NCBI GenBank assembly: GCA_037176885.1 | Contig: JAWWNJ010000025.1 | Location: 558,001 to 622,000, forward strand | Origin: Favolaschia claudopus | Lineage: Eukaryota > Basidiomycota > Agaricomycetes > Agaricales > Mycenaceae | Length of the DNA: 64,000 bases | Reading direction: 5' to 3' | In this document: positions 12,646 to 24,584 of the stretch, in pieces | Position numbering within the stretch: position 1 is the stretch's first letter | Layout: every line of letters starts with the position of its first letter | Notes under the pieces: generated by a model | What the model was told of the DNA's origin: nothing | Database searches by the model: none | What the model saw: the letters and a program-made list of their open reading frames with translations, nothing else | Position numbers and translations under genes: made by a program

Positions 12646-15600
12646 GTTTGAGACCCTGCTCAGCCGTTTAACCTTTGTCTCAAACTTCTTCTCAGATGTC
12701 ATCAATATCACCTGCTCACGCTACGGTTTCGCTCATAATCAAAACCACTCGTTGGACCTTGTAACGCCCCTCTGTTTATTCGTAATTCTAAAAAACTGTA
12801 GCATAGTCCGACTGTGTCTCCTGCTATCAACCCTGCTTTCGTTTACCTTTTTACACCCAATAGACTTTCGTTTTTCCCCGGTGGATGTGCTTTCCGAGTC
12901 TTTTCGGCGTCATTGGACTCGTATATAGTGATTCCCGACTCGCGAATCGAAACGCGACGCGCTATTCCAAAAATAATCAAGCGAGCCTTCGTTCCTTGAT
13001 GCGTTCCACGTGCTCGTTTGACTTGGGTTTTCTAGGCCCCCGGTCACTGACATATAGGTCTGTAACATCCATAGAGTAAAACAACGTCCAATTTGAGAGG
13101 TCTATTTGGCGAACCAGCCATCTGACAGAGGTTTTGACTAGATAGGGCGATGCAGCTCCTCTAAACTAAGCGTTTGCGCGCATTTTCAGAAAGAAATCGT
13201 GGTTTTTGAAGCCGCCAGAGCGCCATCAGTGCTGAAAAATAGAGTAAATCAGGCCAAAATTCGGGTTTTCAATGTTACAGACCTATATGTCAGTGACCGG
13301 GGGCCTGGTTTTCTCTGTAAACATTCGCAACCGAACGGGCGGAGACAGGCGGGCACCTCGACCTTATCATTATTGACTACCTGTTGGAAAATGACCATGC
13401 ATGTGAATTTTCCTTTCTTTGTCCTTCCACAATTCTTTGTTAAATTACTGACAAGACCCCGAATTCAACGTCATTTCCATGAGGGTCCTCTGAAATACCA
13501 TGAGGAAGCGGTATGGTTGAAAGAGGCGGATCACCTTTTCGACGTGAGATGTATGACGATCATTGACTTTCCTCCAGCCGCAGGCCCGCAATTGTGAACT
13601 GACCGTAGCCAACCACAAGCTAACGTTCACTCTCCACATTTATTTTCCGGCGGCTTGCCGACTCTTACCGACGCGGTACCAAATTCCATTGCCAGCTTTT
13701 TCGATCACCTTCCGCGGCAGCAGATGATTTTTGCAAATCGAAGTAGCCGCTCAAAGCGGTGTCATTTTGCCGTTTTCGCCATATGGAATTTTCGAAATCT
13801 TGACCCCGTTACGATCACGTGAGCATGATTCTGTAATGTACTACTTAGTAACTTACACTGAGAGGCGGACGCAGCTTCGGCACCGTGATCTAGAGTGTCT
13901 GTGAGGAGAAATAATCGCGTCGCGCGGTGGGGAAGAGCAACGACTCCGTAAGATGCTTCGAATTGGTTTTGAGCGAGAACAAGGTTTGTAGGTATACTTG
14001 GCAGTCTACGAGCTTCGTTCATATTCAAACCAGAGCCCGTCGCGGATAGAGTTCCCTGGATCCCGGTCCTCCATTCGATGTGTTACACGCCTAAAGCTGG
14101 TGCACCCCAGGTTACGGCGCTCCTGCAGAGTCTTTGCCTTTAATCTTCGAGAAGACGTCGGGATTCGGTATCACAGTCGGTAGAGCGTACAGCGGACAAT
14201 ACTCGTCATTGGACGCCCATCTCCCACCTTCTCTGGATTCAAAACGGAACTCGGCACCTTCCCTTTGGAGTCGTCTTACGCATCAAAGGAAATGCGGAGC
14301 TTCGCCGCGTCGGTGCGTTTGAGAAAAATTCAGTCGGCATCGTCTTGATGAAGCTGATGAAGCTGGGCGCTGTGGAATGCCGTAGCGTTGCGAAGCCGTT
14401 AGGTGGGATCATCAATTCATCCCGTTGCGAAGTCCTTCTCGTGATATTGTTGCAAGACATCTTCTCGTGAGACTGTTGCAAGTACATAGACACGGTGAAT
14501 TTGGTCTGTACCTTTTCTTCGAAGCCTAAAATGCATTGCGATACATTTTCGGTGCCACCCGTGGTACTTTCTTCAGTACATCGAACATTCATGCATGGAT
14601 TTTCGTACCCTGTCTCTTGACACCTAGTTTAATATTCATTCGTCACCTATGGCAGCCTACGGTTATGTTAGCGGGTTCGGAGTTTGAATTCGAGTTCTCC
14701 GTCGTTCTTACCGATGACATTCGGGAAGCATCGGCGGGCAACTTGTAGTATCAAGAAAGCCAGATCCACAAAATTTAACAAAAATGCGTGTTGCTGTTGA
14801 GTTGGGGAATACTTCACCGAAGCCCGTTGTTCCCCGTCCTCAGCGATCACCGCTCTCAAATTCTGAGCGTGTTTCATCTTTAAAAAAACTCACGTCTAAC
14901 ACGGATATCTTCGCGATGTCTGAGTGTGAAGAACTTCAGAGTAATGACTGGCAGCACTTTCAACTATGAGCAGTGAGTTGTCGATAAACCGTGTTGGCTG
15001 CTTGAGTAAAACCCACCACCCGCTCGTCATTCCTGAAAAAAGGATTAGTGTGGAACCTTTAGGTCCGTTACATCACTTGAAACGATGGTTGCGATTTGCA
15101 TTCCAAACTTGTTGAGTGTTTGTTTGTCTCTTTTCCTTGGTAAACTCACAGAAGATCCTCGATATCGGCGAATAGAAAAGGTGGGGCACGAGAAAAATCC
15201 GTCGTGGCAATTACCGTCAGCCTTACCGTGTTGGGCTTCTCTTGCGTTCCTTAACAAGCATCGAGCTTCCATCGTATCCACGCAGGCAAAAAATTCCCCA
15301 GACGGGATTACAGGGCCGCGAGCGCCATGAGACTTCACCAAAACTGCTGCGTGGCTGCTCAGTATCATGATCACAACGACCGAAATAGAGCCAGACGAAT
15401 GCTTGACAAGCCGCGAATCCAAATTCAATGGGGTGTGGAAATCCAAAGCGGTCCATAGACTCCATGCATCGCACTCTAGGTCCCCGTGATAACATATGCG
15501 CCTGTCCAAAACAATGTATTTTTATTTCGTGCTCGCGGATGAGCGTGGAAAAAGATTCTCAACCTTGTCACCGCCCCCGCGAGGCCTCCGACAGTGTGCC

Positions 15601-15663
15601 GGATTCGGATCGCTTGAGCTCAGTGAACATTTAGGAATAACAAGAATATTGAAGCCTCGAGTT
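12646..15663. other. Long region without a recognisable gene
   Basis: About 3 kb. Both strands carry only short frames without motifs. The one structured item seen is the 34-bp inverted-repeat pair at 13035-13068 and 13272-13305, listed separately. The rest may be decayed repeats or non-coding transcripts. Confidence 0.5.
13035..13305. repeat. 271-bp foldback or MITE-like unit with 34-bp perfect inverted repeats
   Basis: The left arm (13035-13068) starts GGCCCCCGGTCACTGACATA and ends CTGTAACAT. The right arm (13272-13305) is its exact reverse complement. The 203-bp core between them codes for nothing recognisable. I could not find a direct target-site duplication flanking the arms, so assignment to a transposon superfamily is not possible. 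It could instead be a cruciform or hairpin-forming sequence. Confidence 0.75.
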
Positions 15664-16287
15664 TCATCCTTCCTCTTCATCTTCGCCTTCTGTGTCTTCA
15701 TCCTCCTCATCCTCGTCGTTCTCGTTTTCGTCGTTTTCTTCGTCCTCGTCTTCGTCGATAGTTTGTTCTTGCCCCATACCTGCCTGTGGTGCCGTCGAAT
15801 TCGAGGCTCCACTTGCCATCTTACGAGCCTCTATGGCACGTTTTGCTTCCTCCTTCTCCTCGTCGACGGGTAACAGATGCTCCACTGCAAGATCTCTCCA
15901 CCTTGTTGCGCCATTTATGCCTCCGCCGTCGTAACCCATATCCTCAAATAATGCACGGGAAGAGGGGTCATATGGAGGACGGGGTCGTGCGGCAGGGTGT
16001 TTGACATGGGTTGGATTCCCATAGGGATACGATGGATGGGCTTGAGAAGGTAGAACTATCGAACCGTAAGCATACATACCGCCCAAAGAGCCGTGTGCCA
16101 CAGACTGTCGGAATCATCAGGATCAGGCGGGATCATGTGAGACGGAATATTCAAATCTGTTGAGCTATGTTCAACCCACGGACATCAGGTACACCTAGCA
16201 GGATGACGCGCCGTCGCTGGCAAGATCGCCTTTCAAGTAATCCGGAGTTTCCAGGGTGTCGAGAACTTGCAGATCATACGTCGACAT
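15664..16287 (-). CDS. Unrecognised acidic-tailed protein, apparent frameshift near its middle
   Basis: Exon 1 (16208-16287) starts MSTYDLQVLDTLETPDYLKG. A 43-nt intron (16165-16207, GTCATC..CATAG) joins DGA to STDLNIPSHMIPPDPDDSDS, followed by LWHTALWA. Within bases 16071-16082 the reading then has to change frame to continue as YAYGSIVLPSQAHPSYPYG. No splice pair fits there, so this looks like a small indel (net +2 in the genome) or a sequence error. The second half holds PPYDPSSRALFEDMGYDGG, TRWRDLAVEHLLPVDEEKEE and a long Asp/Glu tail. I cannot name the family. It lies head-to-head with the TFIIIC gene, and their putative promoters share 16288-16704. It may be a pseudogene if the shift is real. 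Confidence 0.55.
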
Positions 16288-16704
16288 ATGCAGATAGCAG
16301 TAGGTAAGGTCCTGTATTAGGTTTGACAGGATAAGGGCGCTTGTGCAGCGCGCAACAGACTAGATTCACGGACCGTCATGGCGGACGACAAGTTGAACAA
16401 CAGCGTGACCGTCACAGACCCTGTGACCCGCCTTGTGGTAAGCAGAGATAAACAGCCGCCCACTGGTCTTCCATCTTTTACCCACGACTTACCATGAGGC
16501 TCTGACGCTGAATGCGGTAACGCCGAAGCGCTCGTCAGCTTGTTTCTCCTGGACCACGCTCAAATCTTGTGGACTATACTTGGTTCGAGTACTACTTAGA
16601 CGCCGAACTCTGTCAGAAGAATCATCGGGGCAATCCAACTCGTTTTCGATCCATAATCTCCGAATCATTTTCACCGGGTGAGCGGGAGGAAGGCATATGC
16701 ATGA

Positions 16705-19700
16705 ATGTCGGACCGAGCTCTCACCTCGTCGATTTCCCAGACCGCCATGTTTAGTGCTTTACCTATCCCCACTGTGACTTCGCGCCCTTCTCTCTCTTGC
16801 CTCCAATGGTCGGAAGATGGACAGCTTCTGTTCCTGTCTAAGGGCTCCGTCTATATCTTGGCATGGCTCTCCTCAGGCTCTTGGTAGTCTTACTGATAAT
16901 AAACGCCGCTTCATCAGACACCCGACCGCGGGGTGCCGACCTCCAATCAACTCCCTGGAGATGTTGGCCCTCCGCACCGCATCAAGTGGTACTCTACCAT
17001 GATTGATTTCAACTTACGGGACGTCTGTTACTGGCCAGCGGGATCGCAAGGTTTGTTTCCTCATTCTCTGTATTTTTATTGCCCACTCGGATGTCTAGAT
17101 TGGGGAGCTTTGTCCTTGGGTTCCATGGATGTCGGACTTCGTGCAATCTCCTGCTCACCGGGTAACCTCACGGAGAATGGAGGGTGTGTGAGATGCAATT
17201 TTTTCTAAGCTGATCTGAATTTTCCGTCTAGGTGCGTTGTGGCTATATTGACCTCGAATATGGATGTTTCTCTCTGGCATGCAGTAAAAGACAGAATCAA
17301 AGGGGAGTGGCTCAAGGTTAGTCTTCATTGTGAACGAAATTGGCGATCTACGCTAACATAAATTCAGATATGTGAAGTCACCCCATTAATTCTGGAGTTT
17401 GTCTCTCGGGAGTCTCATTCAAAAACGGAACAAACTCTCAGGTCACAAGTAACGAGTAATCTCCCTTTCGCAACACCGTCATCTCGGACCCATTGTTGAA
17501 CAGGTTTGTTCTGGTCGAGTCATGCCGATTTTGGTGCCACCCGGGCTCCTTGTACAGATAGTTCTCTTCTAGCGGTGGGGACCCGTGCCGGTACTTTGAT
17601 GTTGCTCAGGTAATAACTCAAAACAACCCGCCATTTCACATATTGTATACTTACTCGAAACAGGTACAAGAACTCGTCCCTGGAACCTGTGGCTACGGTC
17701 AAAGTCTCCGACGAGTGGATAACACATGTCGCATTTTCCCCTTGGACTGCCCATGAAGCATGTAAAAGTAAGTTGAGAATTTTGTGTATCTATTGATTCA
17801 CCGATCACATGGCGTAGGCGAAGCTGTGCTTGCTTTCGCAGCTGCGGATGGGTCTGTGGGATTGGTCACAGTCATTCAAACGCTCTCCTCGACTCCGACC
17901 GCGTCGGGATTTTTCTTGAACTACGGCATTGAAACCTGTGTTGAAAAAACCGAGTCAGCTGTTTTCCAACCAGACAAAATGGGAGTCACCGCTCTTTCTT
18001 GGATTTCGTTTCCGAACCAGGTAATAGGCAACGTCAGATTTGAAACAAAACTGAGTGCTGCTCACTCCCCACCAGAGGATTCTCGTACGGGCAACTCCCG
18101 GTGTCATCGCTCTCTGGGCTGCGCCTTCCACCAACTTGGGTTGGTTCGGTTCTCGTTCACTCCGTCTCTGTACGCAAGACTTGTCTGTCGGTTCCTCTTC
18201 GTTCCAGCCAGTCACTGGACTGCATTACGTGCGACAAGAAGATGCACTCTTTGTATCTCTCTTTGACGGCTCGATCCATGTCATCAATTCAGTGTCAGCA
18301 GAGCCCAAGCTCTCCGACGCATCTATGAATTTGAATCGCAATATACAGACCAGCCCAGCGCTGTCTAGCCTCCTTCGTTCCGTCTTCGTTGGCTCGACAA
18401 AAGCCAAGATTTCGAAAAGCGATATGAGTCGCGTTAGTGGAATGATACCGTGCGATGAACGGTACTCTGTTGCCGCTTGGGTCTACGAGTAAGTCGTAAG
18501 ATCACACGTCGTCTCGAATTCGTTTGAAGCGTACAAGGTGGGCTCAACCAGCAAATTTCGAATATAAATACGATGTTTTGCACGAAAGCACGCTTGTAGG
18601 AAAGTTTGTTCCTTCCCACCCCGAAGTTGATCAGACGTATTAAAATCTTTTCAGCTGCTCGAATATGCGACCCTCCTACGTCTGACATGATCCTTCAAGA
18701 ACTTTGCACAATTTTGACTGCCGCCAAAGCATGTATGCATTCTGTTTTGTGAGCATTCTGTCGCAGCCACCGACTGGAATTGTAGCCTCTGGATCAACAC
18801 CACTCAAGCTTCTCCGTCCGATTTTCTTGCACGCCAAAGACATAACTCAGCGCCAGCCTGATGTGATAAAGATCTTGTTAGCGGACGTGGACAATCAGCC
18901 TTTGAGCGAAGAGATTCCTGCTTGGTTGGGTGATCTCAACAGCGAATTTAGACTCGATTTCCGAAGAAGTCTCAAACAGTCGTTATATGGATGTAATGCC
19001 CTTCTTTCTCTCCGCTTAAGGCTCTGCATGGCGGAATTCTCTTGGGCGAGTTCTCCTCACTGGCCTGTTTTCATCGCTGACGTAAATACTCGTTGCAGCG
19101 TCATACGGCCGAACAGTCGCAGCGAGAAAACTACAACGAAGTCGCACAACAACTTCTGCGCACAATATCCTTTACTATTTTGAGCACTATCGCCCGTCAT
19201 GCAACTGCTGTTGTTTCTTGCTTGACAGGTAATACCATGATTTTCCAATTCCTAGATGTTTCAAAATGATTTCGATTCCTCAGAAAACGATATACCCTTT
19301 CTGATGCGGATTGCGCTGCAGGCATCCCAGTCAAACGTACCAATGGAATTGGCTTCCAATGCTCGTAACCTCATAGCCGGACTCGAGTCACACATCCCTT
19401 CCTTTTCAACCGAGAATTATCAAAAGCAGGCGATGCAGGAAACGTGTCCCGCCTGCGGGCTCATGATATGGTTGGACGACGGAAGCGAAGGGACTTGTTC
19501 CCGGGGGCACTCTTGGGGCAAGCCTTTCTCTTTCATTCAATCATATAAACTGACGAGAGGCATATATCTTCCTCAATTCACAGCTCGCTGTTCCGTCACC
19601 ACCTTCCTGTTGTCGAGGCCCAACGTGAGGACCTGTTCGGGTTGCACTCGCAAGGCCTTTCTGCCGGTCTCCAGCTGCGGTTCTCCAGAATTTTTGCCAG

Positions 19701-19789
19701 ATCCTGCGCGGAGTTGGTTGGTCGAAGAGTTTCTTGAGGCTGTTTCTCGATGTCTGTTCTGCGGCAATTTTTTTTCTTCGGTGTTCTAA
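16705..19789 (+). CDS. TFIIIC 90-kDa-type subunit (WD40 plus C-terminal zinc finger)
   Basis: Family role: part of TFIIIC, which binds tRNA-gene promoter boxes and recruits TFIIIB for RNA polymerase III. The first exon holds ALPIPTVTSRPSLSCLQWSE and DGQLLFLSKGSVYIL, the start of the N-terminal WD40 (TFIIIC_delta) region. Later exons give WGALSLGSMDVGLRAISCSP, CVVAILTSNMDVSLWHAVKD and VSDEWITHVAFSPWTAHEAC. The last exons give the zinc-finger domain: TCPACGLMIWLDDGSEGTCS, RGHSW joined to ARCSVTTFL, RTCSGCTRKAFLPV and CLFCGNFF. About a dozen short introns are implied. The first (16861-16917) appears to be GC-AG. The start is ATG 16705, or the in-frame ATG 16747. Exon limits in the middle (18480-18700, 18980-19260) are approximate. 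Confidence 0.88.
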
Positions 19790-20230
19790 CAATCTCTTGA
19801 AATTTCCAATTCAGCACTACGTACTAGTAACTCATATAACATTGTGATCGCTTACGTCCTGCGTAAATGCCTCAAAGGTTGCATAAGCCGAAGTCTCAGT
19901 TTCGAACTTGAACATACATCACGTGGTTGTGGTTGAAAATACCTCACTCAGAGTCACTGCGACAATCATCGCTGTGTTCATTTTTACCACAACAAATCTG
20001 GAGCGGTAGACACTGTTCGCAATCGTACGGCAGTCATCTCAAGATTTGGAAAGTTCAAGGGATTTTATACGCTGGTTAGTTTTCGGAATCGTATAGAGTG
20101 CCACTCGTCAAGAAACCTCGATTTTCGCTACGATACCCGTCCAAAAAAATTATTATGACTTTGATTTCGACTCCTAGCCTCGTCCTTGTTGGGAAATCAA
20201 GCACTTGGATCAACCTACCAAATGCGGCGT
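19790..20230. other. Intergenic spacer before the tandem element array
   Basis: Short spacer downstream of the TFIIIC gene. I see no gene and no structured RNA in it. Confidence 0.4.
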
Positions 20231-20238
20231 CGGAATTC
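20231..20238. repeat. Left copy of 8-bp target-site duplication (CGGAATTC)
   Basis: CGGAATTC directly precedes the first element and recurs at 24585-24592 directly after the third element. An 8-bp duplication fits hAT-, P- or KDZ-like DNA transposition. Confidence 0.8.
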
Positions 20239-21683
20239 GGCTCGATACTGGTGTCGGTGGGTGGAAATAAAAAAATAAAGAAATAAAGAAACGAAAAAAA
20301 GGGAGGGAATTTCAAGGAGATTGCCGGGAACTTCTGACGGCTGTCAAACCGTTTCCCTTTCCGTCACATCTCCGGGCCAGGGTTCGAAAAGGTTTTTCTG
20401 TGTCTTCTACGGGAGTGCTTAATTCTTGCAAATAATTGAGGGAGGTCTACTAGCCGTTAAAGAGCTATACCCTTTTTTAAACCGCTATCTACCGGGGGGT
20501 GAGTTTCCATTTGACTTTTCTTTCTGTCCGGCAATATACTGACGGAGCTTAAAATCCACGATCCGAGGCGGCAGAGCTTGTCAATCACGGATTTGCTCAC
20601 CGAAGTCCGAATCAAGTCCGAATCGACTTCAACACAACCAAAACACAACCTCTCCATGCTCAATTTCAACTGAAGTTCTCAACAGAAGCAAGGTAAAGGC
20701 CTGAACAGAATTATGACTACTCACACAACTGTGATAAGTGTCTGCTGTCTGCGCACACAAGGCAGTGGCTAGGCCAGTTCGATCATTGCAAGTACTTAGT
20801 ATAGCTCATTTCATTCATTTCCATCGTAGACGATGCCTCCTAGTGGCCCTGGGCTAATGCCGTCTGTATCTCCCTTGCATTGTTTTTCTAGCTATATCCA
20901 AACTGACCCTATTTTACTTCTAGACATCAACACGATCGCGCTGACTCTCAGCAATCAATCCTCGCGCATCACATTCAGATCAGCCTATCCTCCATCTGTT
21001 CAACTTACTGTCATTAGTATCAACCACTATTCAAGACTTTGTTCACTTGAGAGTGCGTTGATCTTCCATGGTTGAGTTGTACACAGCTGGAATTGTCTCC
21101 CCATATTGTTATAAATTTCTCGCTATCAGCTTTGACTAGCATTCCGTTTCCAAGCGCAGTAAGAGGGTAAAGATGGTAGATGTCTCGAAGACACTGCTCT
21201 TGAACTGATTATGCTACTGTGAGTGGTTCAGACAATTCTCTGAGCACAGACACCAAGCCGTTTCTAATTTTGTCGATATGAGTTGGAGGAATCAGCCCAA
21301 TCAAATGAAAGTTGTGAATGTGGTAATCTTTTGAAGCTTGGGGAAGTTGTCAAATTATGGATCTTACTACTTCGTTATTTTGTGTTGAGAGTTGGGAATC
21401 ATTCAACTGTTTTGTGTTTAAAACCTCCGACTCGACGGAAAGAAATCTGGGAGAAACAAGCTTTCTAAAGCAAGATCTCGGCCTACTAGAGCAGCAGTAA
21501 CTAATTTGATATGCATTTCTCATTTGTGCACCGGCCTCTTGCCATTATTTCGCCCAGCGCTGCAATTTATGGCTGCTTGATGGCTGGCATTGAGAGGTCG
21601 GAGCGGTGGGACTGGTGGGCCGGCAATTCAAACTCCGCCGGTATCTGGATACCGCTATTTCCCACCGCCATCAGTATCGAGCC
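20239..21683. mobile_element. Terminal-inverted-repeat element, copy 1 of 3 (1445 bp, non-autonomous)
   Basis: The left end reads GGCTCGATACTGGTGTCGGT and the right end, read inwards on the other strand, GGCTCGATACTGATGGCGGT. This gives imperfect inverted repeats of about 28-31 bp. The first 12 bases match exactly, followed by two substitutions and a 3-nt indel. The left repeat is followed by an A-rich tract (AAATAAAAAAATAAAG). Near the right end is a small hairpin (CGGTATC-TG-GATACCG). No frame exceeds about 80 aa and no transposase motif is present, so movement would need an enzyme encoded elsewhere. Six bases (CGGAAT) separate it from copy 2. Confidence 0.85.
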
Positions 21684-21689
21684 CGGAAT

Positions 21690-23133
21690 GGCTCGATACT
21701 GGTGTCGGTGGGTGGAAATAAAAAAATAAAGAAATAAAGAAACGAAAAAAAGGGAGGGAATTTCAAGGAGATTGCCGGGAACTTCTGACGGCTGTCAAAC
21801 CGTTTCCCTTTCCGTCACATCTCCGGGCCAGGGTTCGAAAAGGTTTTTCTGTGTCTTCTACGGGAGTGCTTAATTCTTGCAAATAATTGAGGGAGGTCTA
21901 CTAGCCGTTAAAGAGCTATACCCTTTTTTAAACCGCTATCTACCGGGGGGTGAGTTTCCATTTGACTTTTCTTTCTGTCCGGCAATATACTGACGGAGCT
22001 TAAAATCCACGATCCGAGGCGGCAGAGCTTGTCAATCACGGATTTGCTCACCGAAGTCCGAATCAAGTCCGAATCGACTTCAACACAACCAAAACACAAC
22101 CTCTCCATGCTCAATTTCAACTGAAGTTCTCAACAGAAGCAAGGTAAAGGCCTGAACAGAATTATGACTACTCACACAACTGTGATAAGTGTCTGCTGTC
22201 TGCGCACACAAGGCAGTGGCTAGGCCAGTTCGATCATTGCAAGTACTTAGTATAGCTCATTTCATTCATTTCCATCGTAGACGATGCCTCCTAGTGGCCC
22301 TGGGCTAATGCCGTCTGTATCTCCCTTGCATTGTTTTTCTAGCTATATCCAAACTGACCCTATTTTACTTCTAGACATCAACACGATCGCGCTGACTCTC
22401 AGCAATCAATCCTCGCGCATCACATTCAGATCAGCCTATCCTCCATCTGTTCAACTTACTGTCATTAGTATCAACCACTATTCAAGACTTTGTTCACTTG
22501 AGAGTGCGTTGATCTTCCATGGTTGAGTTGTACACAGCTGGAATTGTCTCCCCATATTGTTATAAATTTCTCGCTATCAGCTTTGACTAGCATTCCGTTT
22601 CCAAGCGCAGTAAGAGGGTAAAGATGGTAGATGTCTCGAAGACACTGCTCTTGAACTGATTATGCTACTGTGAGTGGTTCAGACAATTCTCTGAGCACAG
22701 ACACCAAGCCGTTTCTAATTTTGTCGATATGAGTTGAGGAATCAGCCCAATCAAATGAAAGTTGTGAATGTGGTAATCTTTTGAAGCTTGGGGAAGTTGT
22801 CAAATTATGGATCTTACTACTTCGTTATTTTGTGTTGAGAGTTGGGAATCATTCAACTGTTTTGTGTTTAAAACCTCCGACTCGACGGAAAGAAATCTGG
22901 GAGAAACAAGCTTTCTAAAGCAAGATCTCGGCCTACTAGAGCAGCAGTAACTAATTTGATATGCATTTCTCATTTGTGCACCGGCCTCTTGCCATTATTT
23001 CGCCCAGCGCTGCAATTTATGGCTGCTTGATGGCTGGCATTGAGAGGTCGGAGCGGTGGGACTGGTGGGCCGGCAATTCAAACTCCGCCGGTATCTGGAT
23101 ACCGCTATTTCCCACCGCCATCAGTATCGAGCC
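21690..23133. mobile_element. Terminal-inverted-repeat element, copy 2 of 3 (1444 bp)
   Basis: Same sequence, orientation and ends as copy 1. By eye the only difference is one missing G near 22735 (GAGTTGAGG where copies 1 and 3 have GAGTTGGAGG). It is followed by CGGAAT at 23134-23139. Confidence 0.85.
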
Positions 23134-23139
23134 CGGAAT

Positions 23140-24584
23140 GGCTCGATACTGGTGTCGGTGGGTGGAAATAAAAAAATAAAGAAATAAAGAAACGAAAAAA
23201 AGGGAGGGAATTTCAAGGAGATTGCCGGGAACTTCTGACGGCTGTCAAACCGTTTCCCTTTCCGTCACATCTCCGGGCCAGGGTTCGAAAAGGTTTTTCT
23301 GTGTCTTCTACGGGAGTGCTTAATTCTTGCAAATAATTGAGGGAGGTCTACTAGCCGTTAAAGAGCTATACCCTTTTTTAAACCGCTATCTACCGGGGGG
23401 TGAGTTTCCATTTGACTTTTCTTTCTGTCCGGCAATATACTGACGGAGCTTAAAATCCACGATCCGAGGCGGCAGAGCTTGTCAATCACGGATTTGCTCA
23501 CCGAAGTCCGAATCAAGTCCGAATCGACTTCAACACAACCAAAACACAACCTCTCCATGCTCAATTTCAACTGAAGTTCTCAACAGAAGCAAGGTAAAGG
23601 CCTGAACAGAATTATGACTACTCACACAACTGTGATAAGTGTCTGCTGTCTGCGCACACAAGGCAGTGGCTAGGCCAGTTCGATCATTGCAAGTACTTAG
23701 TATAGCTCATTTCATTCATTTCCATCGTAGACGATGCCTCCTAGTGGCCCTGGGCTAATGCCGTCTGTATCTCCCTTGCATTGTTTTTCTAGCTATATCC
23801 AAACTGACCCTATTTTACTTCTAGACATCAACACGATCGCGCTGACTCTCAGCAATCAATCCTCGCGCATCACATTCAGATCAGCCTATCCTCCATCTGT
23901 TCAACTTACTGTCATTAGTATCAACCACTATTCAAGACTTTGTTCACTTGAGAGTGCGTTGATCTTCCATGGTTGAGTTGTACACAGCTGGAATTGTCTC
24001 CCCATATTGTTATAAATTTCTCGCTATCAGCTTTGACTAGCATTCCGTTTCCAAGCGCAGTAAGAGGGTAAAGATGGTAGATGTCTCGAAGACACTGCTC
24101 TTGAACTGATTATGCTACTGTGAGTGGTTCAGACAATTCTCTGAGCACAGACACCAAGCCGTTTCTAATTTTGTCGATATGAGTTGGAGGAATCAGCCCA
24201 ATCAAATGAAAGTTGTGAATGTGGTAATCTTTTGAAGCTTGGGGAAGTTGTCAAATTATGGATCTTACTACTTCGTTATTTTGTGTTGAGAGTTGGGAAT
24301 CATTCAACTGTTTTGTGTTTAAAACCTCCGACTCGACGGAAAGAAATCTGGGAGAAACAAGCTTTCTAAAGCAAGATCTCGGCCTACTAGAGCAGCAGTA
24401 ACTAATTTGATATGCATTTCTCATTTGTGCACCGGCCTCTTGCCATTATTTCGCCCAGCGCTGCAATTTATGGCTGCTTGATGGCTGGCATTGAGAGGTC
24501 GGAGCGGTGGGACTGGTGGGCCGGCAATTCAAACTCCGCCGGTATCTGGATACCGCTATTTCCCACCGCCATCAGTATCGAGCC
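23140..24584. mobile_element. Terminal-inverted-repeat element, copy 3 of 3 (1445 bp)
   Basis: Identical to copy 1 as far as I can see. It is followed by the full 8-bp CGGAATTC (24585-24592), whereas the two internal junctions carry only its first six bases. Confidence 0.85.

Noticed and set aside
16378..16700. Small plus-strand gene starting MADDKLNNSVTV, or a minus-strand gene at 16489-16674
   Set aside because: Neither gives a recognisable domain. Joining either to its neighbour needs an extra frameshift. The region is better seen as a divergent promoter.
20457..24400. Repeated 60-80 aa frames in each element copy as genes
   Set aside because: They recur only because the copies are identical. 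They show no motif or codon signal, and one is broken by the single-base deletion in copy 2.
20239..24584. CRISPR array or satellite DNA
   Set aside because: The units are 1.44 kb with inverted ends and a target duplication in a eukaryotic genome. There are no short repeats with variable spacers.
20239..24584. LTR retrotransposon
   Set aside because: The ends are inverted rather than direct repeats, the target duplication is 8 bp, and no gag, pol, primer site or polypurine tract is seen.
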